A DNA stretch of 64,000 bases from Hymenobacter swuensis DY53 (lineage in GTDB: Bacteria; Bacteroidota; Bacteroidia; Cytophagales; Hymenobacteraceae). Shown piece by piece: positions 28,407 to 37,086 of the stretch (its first letter is position 1; every line of letters starts with the position of its first letter). The stretch spans positions 2,046,001-2,110,000 of the forward strand of contig NZ_CP007145.1 of NCBI RefSeq assembly GCF_000576555.1, written 5' to 3'. Below the pieces are notes generated by a model, which was not told where the DNA came from, did no database searches, and was given only the letters and a program-made list of their open reading frames with translations. The translations under genes were made by a program, and so were the position numbers.

Positions 28407-30656
28407 ATGTTATTTGCCGCCGAACCACTCGCTCCCACGCTCGAATCAGCCCGTAAAGTCCTCAAGCAGTACTACGGCTACGATTCCTTCCGGCCCATGC
28501 AGGAAGACATCATCAGCAATGTGCTAAGCGGGCAGGATACGGTGGTGCTCATGCCCACGGGCGGGGGCAAATCGGTGTGCTTTCAGGTGCCGGCGGTGGT
28601 GCAGGAGGGCGTGTGCGTGGTGGTGTCGCCCCTCATTGCGTTGATGAAGGATCAGGTGGAAGCGCTGAAAGCCAACGGCATTTCGGCCGCCTACATCAAC
28701 AGCAGCGTGGGCCAGAGCGAGCAGAACAACATTGCCGCCGACTGCCTCAACGGCTACCTCAAGCTGCTCTACGTGAGCCCCGAGAAGCTGCTGTCGGAGG
28801 GCTTTCTCACCTTTCTCAAGCGCATGCGCGTCAGCATGTTCGCCATTGACGAGGCCCACTGTATTTCCAGCTGGGGCCACGATTTCCGACCCGAGTACAC
28901 CCAGTTGCGGGTGCTGCGCGAGCAGTTTCCGCAGGTGCCCATCATTGCCCTCACCGCCACCGCCGACCGCCTCACCCAGCGCGACATCCAGACGCAGCTG
29001 CGCCTGAACGAGCCCCGGGTGTTCCTCTCGTCGTTCGACCGGCCCAACCTGAACCTGATTGTGCGGCCGGGGCAGGACCGCGTGGGCGGGATTCTGGAGT
29101 TTCTGGAGCGCCACCAGGGCGAGTCGGGCATTATTTACTGCCTCTCGCGCAAGCAGTGCGAAACCCTGACCGGGAAAATTCAGGCCAAGGGCATCAAGGC
29201 CGGCTTCTACCACGCCGGCATGACGCCCAACCAGCGCGCCGCCGTGCAGGAAGGGTTTCTGAAAGATGATCTGCAGGTGATTGTGGCTACCATCGCCTTC
29301 GGCATGGGCATCGACAAGAGCAACGTGCGCTGGGTGATTCACTACAACCTGCCCAAGAACATCGAGGGCTACTACCAGGAAATCGGGCGGGCCGGCCGCG
29401 ACGGGGCCCCGGGCACGGCCGTGCTGTTCTACAGCTTCGCCGACGTGATGAGCCTGCGCGACATGCTCTCCAAGGACGACCCCAACCTCACCCAGCTCAA
29501 CCTCACCAAGCTGGAGCGCATGCAGCAGTTTGCCGAGGCCGCCGGCTGCCGCCGCAAAATCCTGCTCAACTACTTCGGCGAAACCCTGCCCCAGGACTGC
29601 GGCAACTGCGACATCTGCCGCAACCCGCCCACCACCTTCGACGGTACCGAGCTGGCCCAGAAGGCCTTGTCGGCCGTGATGCGGGGCCGGGAGCGGATGA
29701 GCATCAGCCTGCTCATTGACGTGCTGCGGGGCATGCGCAACCAGGCCGTGCTCAGCGGTGGCTTCGACCAGATTAAAACCTATGGCGCGGGCCGCGACCT
29801 GCCCTACCTAGACTGGTACAGCTACGTGCACCAGATGCTCAACGACGGCCTGCTCTACATTGCTTACGAGGAAGGCTATTCGCTAAAAATTACAGCCCTG
29901 GGCAAAGAAGTGCTGCAGGGCCAGCGCAACGTGCTGATGAAGAAATTCCAGCCCGCCGAGAAAGCCGAAAAAACGCCCCGGGGCCGCAAAGCCGCCGCGG
30001 CCAAACCCGTGGCCGCCTCGCCCGAAGCGGCACTGTTCGAGGCCCTGCGCACCCTGCGCAAGCGCATCGCCGACGAGCAGGGCGTGCCGCCGTACGTCAT
30101 CTTCACCGACTCCACGCTGCAGGAAATGGCGGCCGAGCGGCCGGTGAGCCGGGTGGCTATGCTCGGTATTTCCGGGGTGGGCATGAAGAAGTTTGAGAAC
30201 TACGGCGAGGCCTTCATCCGGGAGGTGCTGGCCCACGGCGGCAACCCCGCCGCCCTCGCCGACCTGGACGAGGATACCCTGTCCATCAACCTCGACCCCG
30301 ACGACCCAGGCGCACCCCGGGCCCCGCGCAAAAAGGAGGTGAGCACCGACGCCGGCAGCACCGTGGAAGCCACCTACCAGCTGCACCGCATGGGTCTGAG
30401 CCCCGAGGCCATTGCCGAGCGGCGCAACCTGGCCCTGAGCACGGTGCACACCCACCTGAGCACGCTCTACGCCAAGGGCTTCGACCTGCGCATTGAGGAC
30501 TTCCTCTCGCCCCAGGACCTGGCCACCATCCAGACGGCCCAGGCCCAGCTGGGCGGGGAGCCCATGCTCCGCGACCTGTTCGACCACCTGCGCGAACAGT
30601 ACGACTACTTCCGCCTGCGCCTGGCCCTGATGTACTTCAAGCGGCTGAAAGGGTAG
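28407..30656 (+). CDS. recQ: ATP-dependent DNA helicase RecQ
   Basis: 3'-5' DNA helicase of recombination and repair; cytoplasmic. 749 residues from ATG 28407. Helicase motifs: FRPMQEDII (motif 0), MPTGGGKSVC (Walker A, about 50-58), DEAH at 148-151 and QEIGRAGRDG (motif VI). The RecQ-C-terminal zinc site has cysteines in CRRKILLNYFG and CGNCDIC, followed by a winged helix. An HRDC domain (about 550-620; ALRTLRKRIADEQGVPPYVI) and a C-terminal helix-turn-helix extension (GLSPEAIAERRNLALSTVHT) complete it. This long form is usual in Bacteroidota. Stand-alone gene, followed by a long inverted repeat. Confidence 0.96.
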   Translation: MLFAAEPLAPTLESARKVLKQYYGYDSFRPMQEDIISNVLSGQDTVVLMPTGGGKSVCFQVPAVVQEGVCVVVSPLIALMKDQVEALKANGISAAYINSSVGQSEQNNIAADCLNGYLKLLYVSPEKLLSEGFLTFLKRMRVSMFAIDEAHCISSWGHDFRPEYTQLRVLREQFPQVPIIALTATADRLTQRDIQTQLRLNEPRVFLSSFDRPNLNLIVRPGQDRVGGILEFLERHQGESGIIYCLSRKQCETLTGKIQAKGIKAGFYHAGMTPNQRAAVQEGFLKDDLQVIVATIAFGMGIDKSNVRWVIHYNLPKNIEGYYQEIGRAGRDGAPGTAVLFYSFADVMSLRDMLSKDDPNLTQLNLTKLERMQQFAEAAGCRRKILLNYFGETLPQDCGNCDICRNPPTTFDGTELAQKALSAVMRGRERMSISLLIDVLRGMRNQAVLSGGFDQIKTYGAGRDLPYLDWYSYVHQMLNDGLLYIAYEEGYSLKITALGKEVLQGQRNVLMKKFQPAEKAEKTPRGRKAAAAKPVAASPEAALFEALRTLRKRIADEQGVPPYVIFTDSTLQEMAAERPVSRVAMLGISGVGMKKFENYGEAFIREVLAHGGNPAALADLDEDTLSINLDPDDPGAPRAPRKKEVSTDAGSTVEATYQLHRMGLSPEAIAERRNLALSTVHTHLSTLYAKGFDLRIEDFLSPQDLATIQTAQAQLGGEPMLRDLFDHLREQYDYFRLRLALMYFKRLKG

Positions 30657-30660
30657 GCCA

Positions 30661-30746
30661 GTAGCGCGAACTTTGTAGCTCGCGCCCCCGCGCCGTTCAA
30701 AGCCATTCCAACGGCGCGGAGACGCGAACTACAAAGTTCGCGCTAC
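30661..30746. repeat. Long inverted repeat, TAGCGCGAACTTTG family, copy 2
   Basis: Arms 30661-30697 and 30710-30746 (37 bases each) pair with few mismatches. The sequence and layout match the copy at 8106-8190. It begins four bases after the recQ stop codon. Confidence 0.88.
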
Positions 30747-30788
30747 TGCACGCCGGCACAAATTCACCACTTTACAAATTCACCTCTG

Positions 30789-31499
30789 TTGACTCCGGTT
30801 CTGAAACGCTTCGGGCAGTTGCTGGTTTTGCTGGCGGTAGCAGCTTTCAGCCTCCGGATGCTCACGATGGTGCTGCCCTACCTGGGGTTTGAGAAAGGCA
30901 TCCTATTCCTGACTACCAAGCCGGCTGCCGTGAACGACAACCCGTGGTTTCGGGTGGGATTTTACGTGCACATCACCAGTAGCTGGTGGGTGCTGGTGCT
31001 CGGGCTGGTACAGCTGGTGCCGACCTTATACCGCCGCTGGCCGCGCCTGCACCGACGACTGGGGCAGGTGTACGTGTCGAGCATTCTGGCCCTGGCGGCT
31101 CCGTCGGGGCTGATTCTGGCCCTGTACGCCAACGGCGGTCTGCCGGCCAAAGTGGGCTTCACGCTGCAGTGCGTGGTGTGGTGGCTGGTAACGTGGCAGG
31201 CGTACCGGGAGGCCCGGCAGCGGCGCTGGCTGCCCCACGCCGAGTGGATGCTGCGCGCCTACGCCGTTACGCTGGCTGCCATGAGCCTGCGCCTGGAAAG
31301 CTACGGCCTCTATTACTTCTTCCAGACCAAGCCCATTGAAACCTACCTGACCGTGGTGTGGCTTTCCTGGACCGGTAACCTGCTGCTGACGGAGCTGCTG
31401 GTGCAGGCAGGGCTGGGGCGGTGGTACCTGCGGGCGTTTGGGCTGCGGGTGGCGTCGGCGGCAGTGCCGTCGCCGACGGTGGCTGGAGGTATCGGATAA
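30789..31499 (+). CDS. DUF2306 family membrane protein
   Basis: 236 residues starting with TTG at 30789 (MTPVLKRFGQLLVLLAVAAF); no ATG precedes the first membrane segment. About six hydrophobic stretches are present, among them QLLVLLAVAAFSLRMLTMV, FYVHITSSWWVLVLGLVQLV and VSSILALAAPSGLILALYA. The HRRLGQVYV motif after WPRLHRR and HAEWMLRAYAVTLAA are typical of DUF2306. Function is unknown; the family resembles heme- or quinone-associated membrane proteins in layout, but that is a guess. Neighbouring genes give no hint. Confidence 0.82.
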   Translation: MTPVLKRFGQLLVLLAVAAFSLRMLTMVLPYLGFEKGILFLTTKPAAVNDNPWFRVGFYVHITSSWWVLVLGLVQLVPTLYRRWPRLHRRLGQVYVSSILALAAPSGLILALYANGGLPAKVGFTLQCVVWWLVTWQAYREARQRRWLPHAEWMLRAYAVTLAAMSLRLESYGLYYFFQTKPIETYLTVVWLSWTGNLLLTELLVQAGLGRWYLRAFGLRVASAAVPSPTVAGGIG

Positions 31500-31551
31500 G
31501 TTGTATATTTTCCGGTAGAAGTGTTGTCCGACTTAGTTATTTGTGTTCCCG

Positions 31552-32457
31552 ATGCGTCCTGTTTATCTGGCTGCCACCTGCGCCGCCCTGCTGACCGGTT
31601 GTCAGCAAAAACCCGCTGCTACGGCTGTCAGCACGACCACCGCTACCATCAAAGCGGTGGCCGCGCAACCAGCCCCGGCGGCTGCTCCAGCCGTTACTGT
31701 ATCGGCCCTGTCGGCGCAGGAACTGCAGTTTTTTAGGGAGTATAGTCTGGCCGCCATTATTGCCAAAGAGCCTGATGACCACGAGGTAATGAACGGTTTT
31801 TACGGCCCCGACCACTACCGCATTGAGTTTGCTATGCTGGAGGTGCGGCAGGATCCGGCCAATCCGGCCCATTACTTTGTCAAGGGCAAAAATCGTTTTA
31901 AAAAGGCCATTACACCCTTTGAAGGGGATATTCTGCTGACCCAGCTTGCCAACCAGCCCCCGGCCGAAGTGCCCCAGCAGGCAATAGATAAAGCCACGAA
32001 GGAATACTATAAGGAACTGAACCAGCGCAACGCCTACTCCGCGCTGGGTACTTTCACGCTGCGCGAAGATGCTGGCTACAAAGGTGCCGGCGTGTTCAGG
32101 GGTGAGGTGCTGATTGATTTCTCAGTGCCCGATGAAGGTATCGTGGAACTGTTTACCCGCAACCCAAAAAAGAACGCGCGGGGTGGCGGGATACTGTTCG
32201 AGGGCACTTGGGAGAATCCCGAAACTCAGCAGCAAAAGCCTGTGCTGTGGGTGCAAAACATCTTTTATTACCAGCAGGATATCTTCCGCGACTTTATGAT
32301 TGGTGAGCGGGACCCGGATTTCAACCCCAAGTACGCCAGGCTGGGTTGGGACACGTACTGGCAGAACGAAGAATGGTGGGCCGAACCCGGCCAGGTAACG
32401 GCCCAGGAGCCGGAGGCCGCCCCCGACACGGCTACTACCATCAGCACCTCTTTATAA
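31552..32457 (+). CDS. Lipoprotein of unknown function, tandem paralogue A
   Basis: Not recognised. 301 residues from ATG 31552: MRPVYLAATCAALLTGCQQK, a canonical lipoprotein signal; an upstream GTG at 31543 would only extend it by three residues. After an Ala/Thr-rich linker, the body includes FYGPDHYRIEFAMLEVRQD, FVKGKNRFKKAITPFEGDI and a C-terminal NPKYARLGWDTYWQNEEWWA. The same blocks recur in the next gene. There are no enzyme motifs; the beta-strand-rich pattern suggests a lipocalin-like or binding fold, which is only a guess. The next gene begins four bases after its stop, so the pair is co-transcribed. Confidence 0.82.
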   Translation: MRPVYLAATCAALLTGCQQKPAATAVSTTTATIKAVAAQPAPAAAPAVTVSALSAQELQFFREYSLAAIIAKEPDDHEVMNGFYGPDHYRIEFAMLEVRQDPANPAHYFVKGKNRFKKAITPFEGDILLTQLANQPPAEVPQQAIDKATKEYYKELNQRNAYSALGTFTLREDAGYKGAGVFRGEVLIDFSVPDEGIVELFTRNPKKNARGGGILFEGTWENPETQQQKPVLWVQNIFYYQQDIFRDFMIGERDPDFNPKYARLGWDTYWQNEEWWAEPGQVTAQEPEAAPDTATTISTSL

Positions 32458-32461
32458 GGCT

Positions 32462-33358
32462 ATGCGTCCGGTTCTGCTCGTAACCTGTGTGGTGGGGCTG
32501 TTTGCCACCTGCCAGCCCAAAAAGGCCACCACTACGCAGCGGGCCGCCTCGGTTTTGCCGCCGCCCCCACTGCCGCCTTCCCGGCTGCTGCCTATTCCGC
32601 CCCCCGTTCCCGCGCCGCTGCCCGACCAGGAACTGACCCGGTTTCTGCAGCAGTACGCGGTGGCTCCGCTGCTGCAGTCGGTCCGAAACACCCAGGAGGT
32701 CGTGCCCTACAACGGTTTCTTCGGCTCCGACCGTCACCGCATTGAGGTGGTGCTGCTGCGCGTGCGGCCCGATGCCACCCAGCCACGCCGCTTGCTTGTC
32801 ACGGCCAAAAGCCGGTTTAAAGGGAAAATACAGGACTTGCAGGGCGTCATTGAATTGACTGCTTTGCAACGGCAGCCCGCGCTGAACAAAGCCGAGCAAG
32901 CCTACGAAAAGCAGCAGGAAGCTATGCGCATGATGACCGTTATCCGCTTGCCCAATGCCGAGAAGGCGGTAGGCTACTACACGCTGACCGGAAACTTCGA
33001 CTGGCGGGAGGTGGCCGGGGCCGGGCGTTTCGCGGGCCGAGCCGTGCTGGATGTAGCCGTTACCGACCAGCAAGGGTTGTGGTCGGCATCCCTGCGCAAG
33101 ACTGCCGGTGCGCGCGGGGCTGATCTGTTGTTTGACGGGCAGTGGACCAGCGGCCAGATGGGGCTGGTAAAACCGTTTATTCTGGTAGAAAACGTGACGG
33201 GCTTTGCCGAGCACGTTTTGCAGGATTTCGAGGTGGGTGAGCGGGACATCGTCATCAACCCCAAATACGCCAGGCTGGGCTGGGACAGCTACTGGGAAAA
33301 CGAGGAATGGTGGGCTGAGCCGACGAAAGCAGCGGCCCATGCTACTGCCATTCAGTAA
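32462..33358 (+). CDS. Lipoprotein of unknown function, tandem paralogue B
   Basis: 298 residues from ATG 32462 with lipoprotein signal MRPVLLVTCVVGLFATCQPK and a proline-rich linker (LPPPPLPPSRLLPIPPPVP). Matches paralogue A block for block: GFFGSDRHRIEVVLLRVRP, AKSRFKGKIQDLQGVIELT, NAEKAVGYYTLTGNFDW and NPKYARLGWDSYWENEEWWA. The first half has diverged more than the C-terminus, which may hold the functional site. Four bases separate the genes. No function can be assigned from sequence. Confidence 0.82.
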   Translation: MRPVLLVTCVVGLFATCQPKKATTTQRAASVLPPPPLPPSRLLPIPPPVPAPLPDQELTRFLQQYAVAPLLQSVRNTQEVVPYNGFFGSDRHRIEVVLLRVRPDATQPRRLLVTAKSRFKGKIQDLQGVIELTALQRQPALNKAEQAYEKQQEAMRMMTVIRLPNAEKAVGYYTLTGNFDWREVAGAGRFAGRAVLDVAVTDQQGLWSASLRKTAGARGADLLFDGQWTSGQMGLVKPFILVENVTGFAEHVLQDFEVGERDIVINPKYARLGWDSYWENEEWWAEPTKAAAHATAIQ

Positions 33359-33502
33359 AGTCTACGTGGACAACGCGAAGCTTCCTGAAATTCTTAGTAA
33401 AAATTTCAGCTAATTGAATTAGTATTCGCGTAAACGGGTTCGTATCTTCGTGAGCCGGTACTTGCTTGCCGTCGCAGCCCTATTCCCCGGCTCCCCTGCG
33501 TT

Positions 33503-34318
33503 ATGATTAACACCAACCTCAAATTCTGGCGGCGCGAGCTGAGCCTCACGCAGGCTCAGATGGCCGAAAAGCTCGGTATCAAACGCTCCCTCGTGGGCGC
33601 TTACGAAGAAGGCCGGGCCGAACCCAAGCTCACCACCTTGGTGAACATGGCCCGCTTATTCGGTATTACGCTGGACGCGCTGGTAACCACGGACTTTACT
33701 AAGCGGAAGAACGCAAAAGCCGCTGCCCAGCTGCAGGCCCAGGCCACCCAAATGGCAGCTACTGAGACTACCGCTAACCGGACCGGCAATAATCTGCGGA
33801 TTCTGGCCCTTACGGTCGACCGTGACCAGAATGAGAATATTGAGCTGGTGCCCCAGAAGGCGGCGGCCGGCTACCTCAACGGCTACGCTGACCCTGAGTA
33901 CCTGGAGGAACTGCCTAAGTTCCGGCTGCCCATGCTGGGCAATACCGGCACCTACCGCGCCTTCGAAATTGCCGGCGACTCCATGCTGCCCATTGCCAGC
34001 GGTACCGTTATCGTGGGCCGCTACGTGGATGACTGGATGAGCCTCAAGGATGGTACGCCCTGCATTGTGGTATCGGGTAAGGAGGGCATCGTGTTCAAGC
34101 GCGTGTTCAACCGCCTCAAGGATGCCGCCATGCTGGCCCTGCACTCCGATAACCCGCTGTACTCGCCCTACCAGATTGACGTGGAGGACGTGGTGGAAAT
34201 CTGGGAAGCCAAGGCTTACATCAGCAGCACCTTCCCCATTGCTGACCTCTCGCTCAACCGGCTGGCCAGCATCGTGCTCGATCTGCAGCAGCAGGTCAGC
34301 ATCATGAAAAAAGTATAA
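33503..34318 (+). CDS. XRE-type repressor with LexA-like S24 peptidase domain
   Basis: 271 residues from ATG 33503. Helix-turn-helix at about 5-60 (LTQAQMAEKLGIKRSLVGAY), a Gln/Ala-rich linker, then an S24 peptidase domain with Ser160 in FEIAGDSMLP and Lys199 in GIVFKRVF forming the Ser-Lys dyad. A possible self-cleavage bond Ala122-Gly123 (QKAAAGYLNG) stands 37 residues before the serine, near the 35 of E. coli LexA. It probably represses genes until RecA-like activation or another stress causes cleavage. A TATCTTCG box at 33443-33450 is a candidate -7 element. No phage genes adjoin it, so a cellular regulator is more likely than a prophage repressor. Confidence 0.9.
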   Translation: MINTNLKFWRRELSLTQAQMAEKLGIKRSLVGAYEEGRAEPKLTTLVNMARLFGITLDALVTTDFTKRKNAKAAAQLQAQATQMAATETTANRTGNNLRILALTVDRDQNENIELVPQKAAAGYLNGYADPEYLEELPKFRLPMLGNTGTYRAFEIAGDSMLPIASGTVIVGRYVDDWMSLKDGTPCIVVSGKEGIVFKRVFNRLKDAAMLALHSDNPLYSPYQIDVEDVVEIWEAKAYISSTFPIADLSLNRLASIVLDLQQQVSIMKKV

Positions 34319-34342
34319 GCCCTGATAATGGGTTGCCCCTGC

Positions 34343-34377
34343 AAGCCCGACTGCCGGTTCCGGTGGTCGGGCTTTTT
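34343..34377 (+). terminator. Terminator of the XRE-S24 gene
   Basis: AAGCCCGAC (34343-34351) and GTCGGGCTTTTT (34366-34377), 24 bases after the stop codon. Confidence 0.85.
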
Positions 34378-34463
34378 GGTGGGGCAAGGAGCAGAAAGCG
34401 GCCGGGGCTTAACTTATCGGCGGGCGTCTGCGTAAGCGGGGCACCACTTATCCCGATTCTGCG

Positions 34464-35183
34464 ATGCTCAAGCTCATTCCTGCCACCGACCGTTTTCACG
34501 CCGCCCCCGTAGCCTGGCTCAATAGCTACTTCCTGTTCAGCTTTGCCGACTACTACGACCCCGAAAACGTGCATTTTGGCCCGCTGCGGGTGTTCAACGA
34601 CGACACCATCCAGGGCAACTCGGGCTTTCCCCAGCACCCGCACTCCGAAATGGAGATTGTGACCCTGGTGCTGGATGGGGAACTGCAGCACGAGGATACC
34701 ATGGGCAACAAGGCCACCATCAAAAAAGGCGAGGTGCAGCGCATGACGGCCGGCACCGGCCTGGCCCACTCCGAACAAAACGCCACCGATAAGGCGGCTC
34801 ACATCTACCAGCTCTGGTTTCTGCCCAATCAGAAGGGCTTAGCCCCCAGCTATGAGCAGAAGGATGTGGACTTCCTCGATACCAAAAACGAGCTGGTGCC
34901 GCTGGTTTCGGGCCAGAAGGTGCTGGAAGATGTGGTGTACATGAACTCCAACAGCACGGTGTACTGGTGCAATCTGCGCAAGGGCAAATCGGTGATGTTC
35001 AAAACGTTTCCCATTCGCAATACCTTCCTGTACGTGAAGGAGGGCAATGTTTTCGTGAATGGGGTGGATCTGGGTCCTAACGACCAAATCCGCTCTACCG
35101 ACGAGCACGTACTGGAAATACAGGCCACGCACGATGCGCAGTTCATTCTCATTGATCTGCCGGCCCGCGAAATCAATTATTAA
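34464..35183 (+). CDS. Pirin family protein
   Basis: 239-residue bicupin from ATG 34464. The N-terminal cupin has the metal-binding set HPHSEMEIVTLVLDGELQHE (His58, His60, and the later histidine) and TAGTGLAHSEQN. The C-terminal cupin (from about 140) is degenerate. This matches the YhhW/pirin group, some of which show quercetin 2,3-dioxygenase activity in vitro; the natural substrate is unknown. The GAF-domain gene starts nine bases after its stop, so both likely share a transcript, and redox or aromatic-compound sensing is possible. Confidence 0.9.
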   Translation: MLKLIPATDRFHAAPVAWLNSYFLFSFADYYDPENVHFGPLRVFNDDTIQGNSGFPQHPHSEMEIVTLVLDGELQHEDTMGNKATIKKGEVQRMTAGTGLAHSEQNATDKAAHIYQLWFLPNQKGLAPSYEQKDVDFLDTKNELVPLVSGQKVLEDVVYMNSNSTVYWCNLRKGKSVMFKTFPIRNTFLYVKEGNVFVNGVDLGPNDQIRSTDEHVLEIQATHDAQFILIDLPAREINY

Positions 35184-35192
35184 CCGTCCTGC

Positions 35193-35912
35193 ATGAGTAT
35201 TACTTATCCTGAGCATCTGCTGCCGGCCGACGAGGCCATCCGCCTCCGGGCGTTGCACCTGTATCAGATTGCCGGGACTGCACCCGAACCCATTTTCAAC
35301 GAGTACGTAGCCTGGGCCGCCCAGCTGTTCAGCACGCCCATCTCGCTGATTTCGTTGGTGGATGACGAGTACGTACACTTCAAGGCCGTCACCGGGGCCG
35401 AAGGGGTGCCCGGCCTGCCGCGCACCGAAAGCATGTGCTCGGCCGCCATTCTGGTGGATACGCCCATCATCACTTCCGATTACAAAGCTGAGAGCTGCCA
35501 GCTCATCAAGCCCGATGTGGCTCAGGCGCTGGGCCTGAACTTTTATGCCGGCTCGGCGTTGCGCATGCCCGGTGGGGCCCGCATCGGTATGCTGGCCGTC
35601 ATTGGCCGCGAGTACCGCACGCTTTCCAGCACGGAGGAGGACGTACTCACGCGTCTGGCCGATCTGGTGAGCCGCACCATTGAGCTCCGCTTCCAGTACC
35701 TTGATGCCGACCAGGCCGACCACTGGGACGCGGCCCAACAGGAACTCTCCGGTACCATCGACGACAATGCCGCACTGACCCGTTACCTAGTCACCCGTAA
35801 CCACGGCATCAACCTTGATGACCCTGAAATCCAAGACCTGGTGCTGCGGCGTCTGGCGGGTATTGCCAAGGTGCTGGACCGCCGCCTACGGGAAGTGTTG
35901 GCGGTTGGATAA
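35193..35912 (+). CDS. GAF domain-containing protein
   Basis: 239 residues from ATG 35193. One GAF domain (about 30-165): FSTPISLISLVDDEYVHFKA, LPRTESMCSAAILVDTPIIT, FYAGSALRMPGGARIGMLAV. A C-terminal helical region (about 166-239) has no output domain, so it is a stand-alone sensor or a regulatory partner. The Cys in SMCSAAI could be redox-active, since this group resembles free-methionine-sulfoxide-type and sensor GAF domains; that is inference. It follows pirin within nine bases and converges on an esterase gene. Confidence 0.85.
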   Translation: MSITYPEHLLPADEAIRLRALHLYQIAGTAPEPIFNEYVAWAAQLFSTPISLISLVDDEYVHFKAVTGAEGVPGLPRTESMCSAAILVDTPIITSDYKAESCQLIKPDVAQALGLNFYAGSALRMPGGARIGMLAVIGREYRTLSSTEEDVLTRLADLVSRTIELRFQYLDADQADHWDAAQQELSGTIDDNAALTRYLVTRNHGINLDDPEIQDLVLRRLAGIAKVLDRRLREVLAVG

Positions 35913-35924
35913 GCACAACATGTC

Positions 35925-36770
35925 CTATTTGCCCGGCACCGCAGCGGCAGGCCGAAGCAGTTGTCGAAATGCCCGGAGCGCCGCCGGGTGGTAGATAGTG
36001 CCGTGCGTTTCCTGAGGCATGGGCTCGTAAAACCACCGAACGGCGGGGTTGCCGGCCGTTTGCAGGGCCTTTACAAACTCGCCCGCGTCGGTTACAATTT
36101 CAGGCTCGTTGCTGGTGGCAATAAACAGGGCTTTAGACGCGCCTTTGTAGGTGGCCAGGAATTTGGGAGCCTGCTGTACCAGGTTGCGGCTGTTCCACCA
36201 CAGGCTGGGGTCGAAGGCCAGGTAGGTGGTGAAGAGGTCGGGCTCCAGCAGCAGGGTTTCTACCACAAACAGGCCGGCCAGCGATTCGCCCACCACGGCC
36301 GTTTCCTCGGTGGTGCGGTAGCGGCGCTTGATTTCGGGCATCAGCTCGGTGCGGACAAACCGGCGAAACGCGGCCGAGCCACCTACGCGCGGCGCTATTT
36401 TCTTGTCCTTCTCGTTGGTGGTGGGGCCGGTCATGTCGCGGCGGCGCTCCGTGTTTTCGATGCCCACCAACAGGAAGGGCCGCATGGTTTCGTTGCCCAC
36501 CGACACCTGCACCAACCCCGCCACGTGCAGGAAATCCTCGGCCATTCCGCCATCCGGCATGTACAGCACCGGCACGCGCATGCTCGCCGATTCCGCGTAG
36601 CCGGCCGGCAGATACACGTTGATGCGCCGCGTTTCGCCCAATACTTTAGAGGCAATGGTAAACGTCTGGCCAATGCTGAGCGGCGCAGCCTGCGTTTGAG
36701 CTTCAGCTGACAAGGCACAAGCTACCAGAAGAAATACAAGTAGACAGCAGAGTTTACAGGTAGTTTTCAT
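35925..36770 (-). CDS. Exported alpha/beta-hydrolase (esterase D/IroE-like)
   Basis: 281 residues from ATG 36770 with a signal peptide (CCLLVFLLVACALSAEAQ). The alpha/beta-hydrolase core starts at INVYLPAGYAESASMRVPVL; the nucleophile is the serine in AVVGESLAGLF (G-x-S-x-x-G) and the histidine is likely that in PQETHGTIYHP. This type includes siderophore esterases and broad carboxylesterases; the substrate is unknown. Ten bases separate its start codon from the stop of the small AT-rich ORF upstream, so it may be the last gene of an M2 peptidase-small ORF-esterase operon. Confidence 0.87.
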   Translation of the reverse strand: MKTTCKLCCLLVFLLVACALSAEAQTQAAPLSIGQTFTIASKVLGETRRINVYLPAGYAESASMRVPVLYMPDGGMAEDFLHVAGLVQVSVGNETMRPFLLVGIENTERRRDMTGPTTNEKDKKIAPRVGGSAAFRRFVRTELMPEIKRRYRTTEETAVVGESLAGLFVVETLLLEPDLFTTYLAFDPSLWWNSRNLVQQAPKFLATYKGASKALFIATSNEPEIVTDAGEFVKALQTAGNPAVRWFYEPMPQETHGTIYHPAALRAFRQLLRPAAAVPGK

Positions 36771-36780
36771 GCTTCACTTA

Positions 36781-37086
36781 CTAGAGTTCTGTCACTAAAA
36801 TCTTTTCATTGGTAGTAAGCATGAACTCACACAAAGCTTTAAAGATTAGTGCTGAATCTGCATCAGGAAGAAGATTGTCGCAGAAGTAAAATCCATCATT
36901 TTCTACTGTCACAAATGCTGGAGGCCAAGCTATAGTCTCATTCAATGAAACAGAATCAGGCTGCTTGGCAAAAAGGTCAAGCCTCTCCGACGTATTGTGA
37001 CGGGCTACATAGAAGCGGCGCTGCACAAATTGCAGCGCCGCTTCCGGGTTGAAATTCTGGCCGCTAAGCCGAAGTTCCTTGCCCAT
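36781..37086 (-). CDS. Small AT-rich ORF overlapping the M2 peptidase stop codon; unknown
   Basis: Not recognised. 101 residues (MGKELRLSGQNFNPEAALQF to KILVTEL), no signal or membrane segment. Its ATG overlaps the preceding stop by one base (TAATG), a layout that favours translational coupling. The last two-thirds are markedly AT-rich compared with every neighbour, suggesting acquired DNA or weak constraint. A perfect 14-bp hairpin lies in its first 75 bases. It may be a real coupled gene, perhaps an immunity or accessory factor, or a chance frame; the overlap and the open length argue mildly for the former. Confidence 0.55.
   Translation of the reverse strand: MGKELRLSGQNFNPEAALQFVQRRFYVARHNTSERLDLFAKQPDSVSLNETIAWPPAFVTVENDGFYFCDNLLPDADSALIFKALCEFMLTTNEKILVTEL
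37012..37044. repeat. Perfect 14-bp hairpin inside the small AT-rich ORF
   Basis: GAAGCGGCGCTGCA (37012-37025) and TGCAGCGCCGCTTC (37031-37044) around a 5-base loop, 42-74 bases after the M2 peptidase stop. No T-run follows on the minus strand, so it is not a classic terminator. Confidence 0.8.

Noticed and set aside
31552..33358. One lipoprotein gene split in two
   Set aside because: Each half has its own signal, lipobox and complete set of shared blocks, so they are paralogues.
33503..34318. Prophage repressor marking an integrated phage
   Set aside because: No integrase, structural phage genes or attachment repeats are seen on either side.
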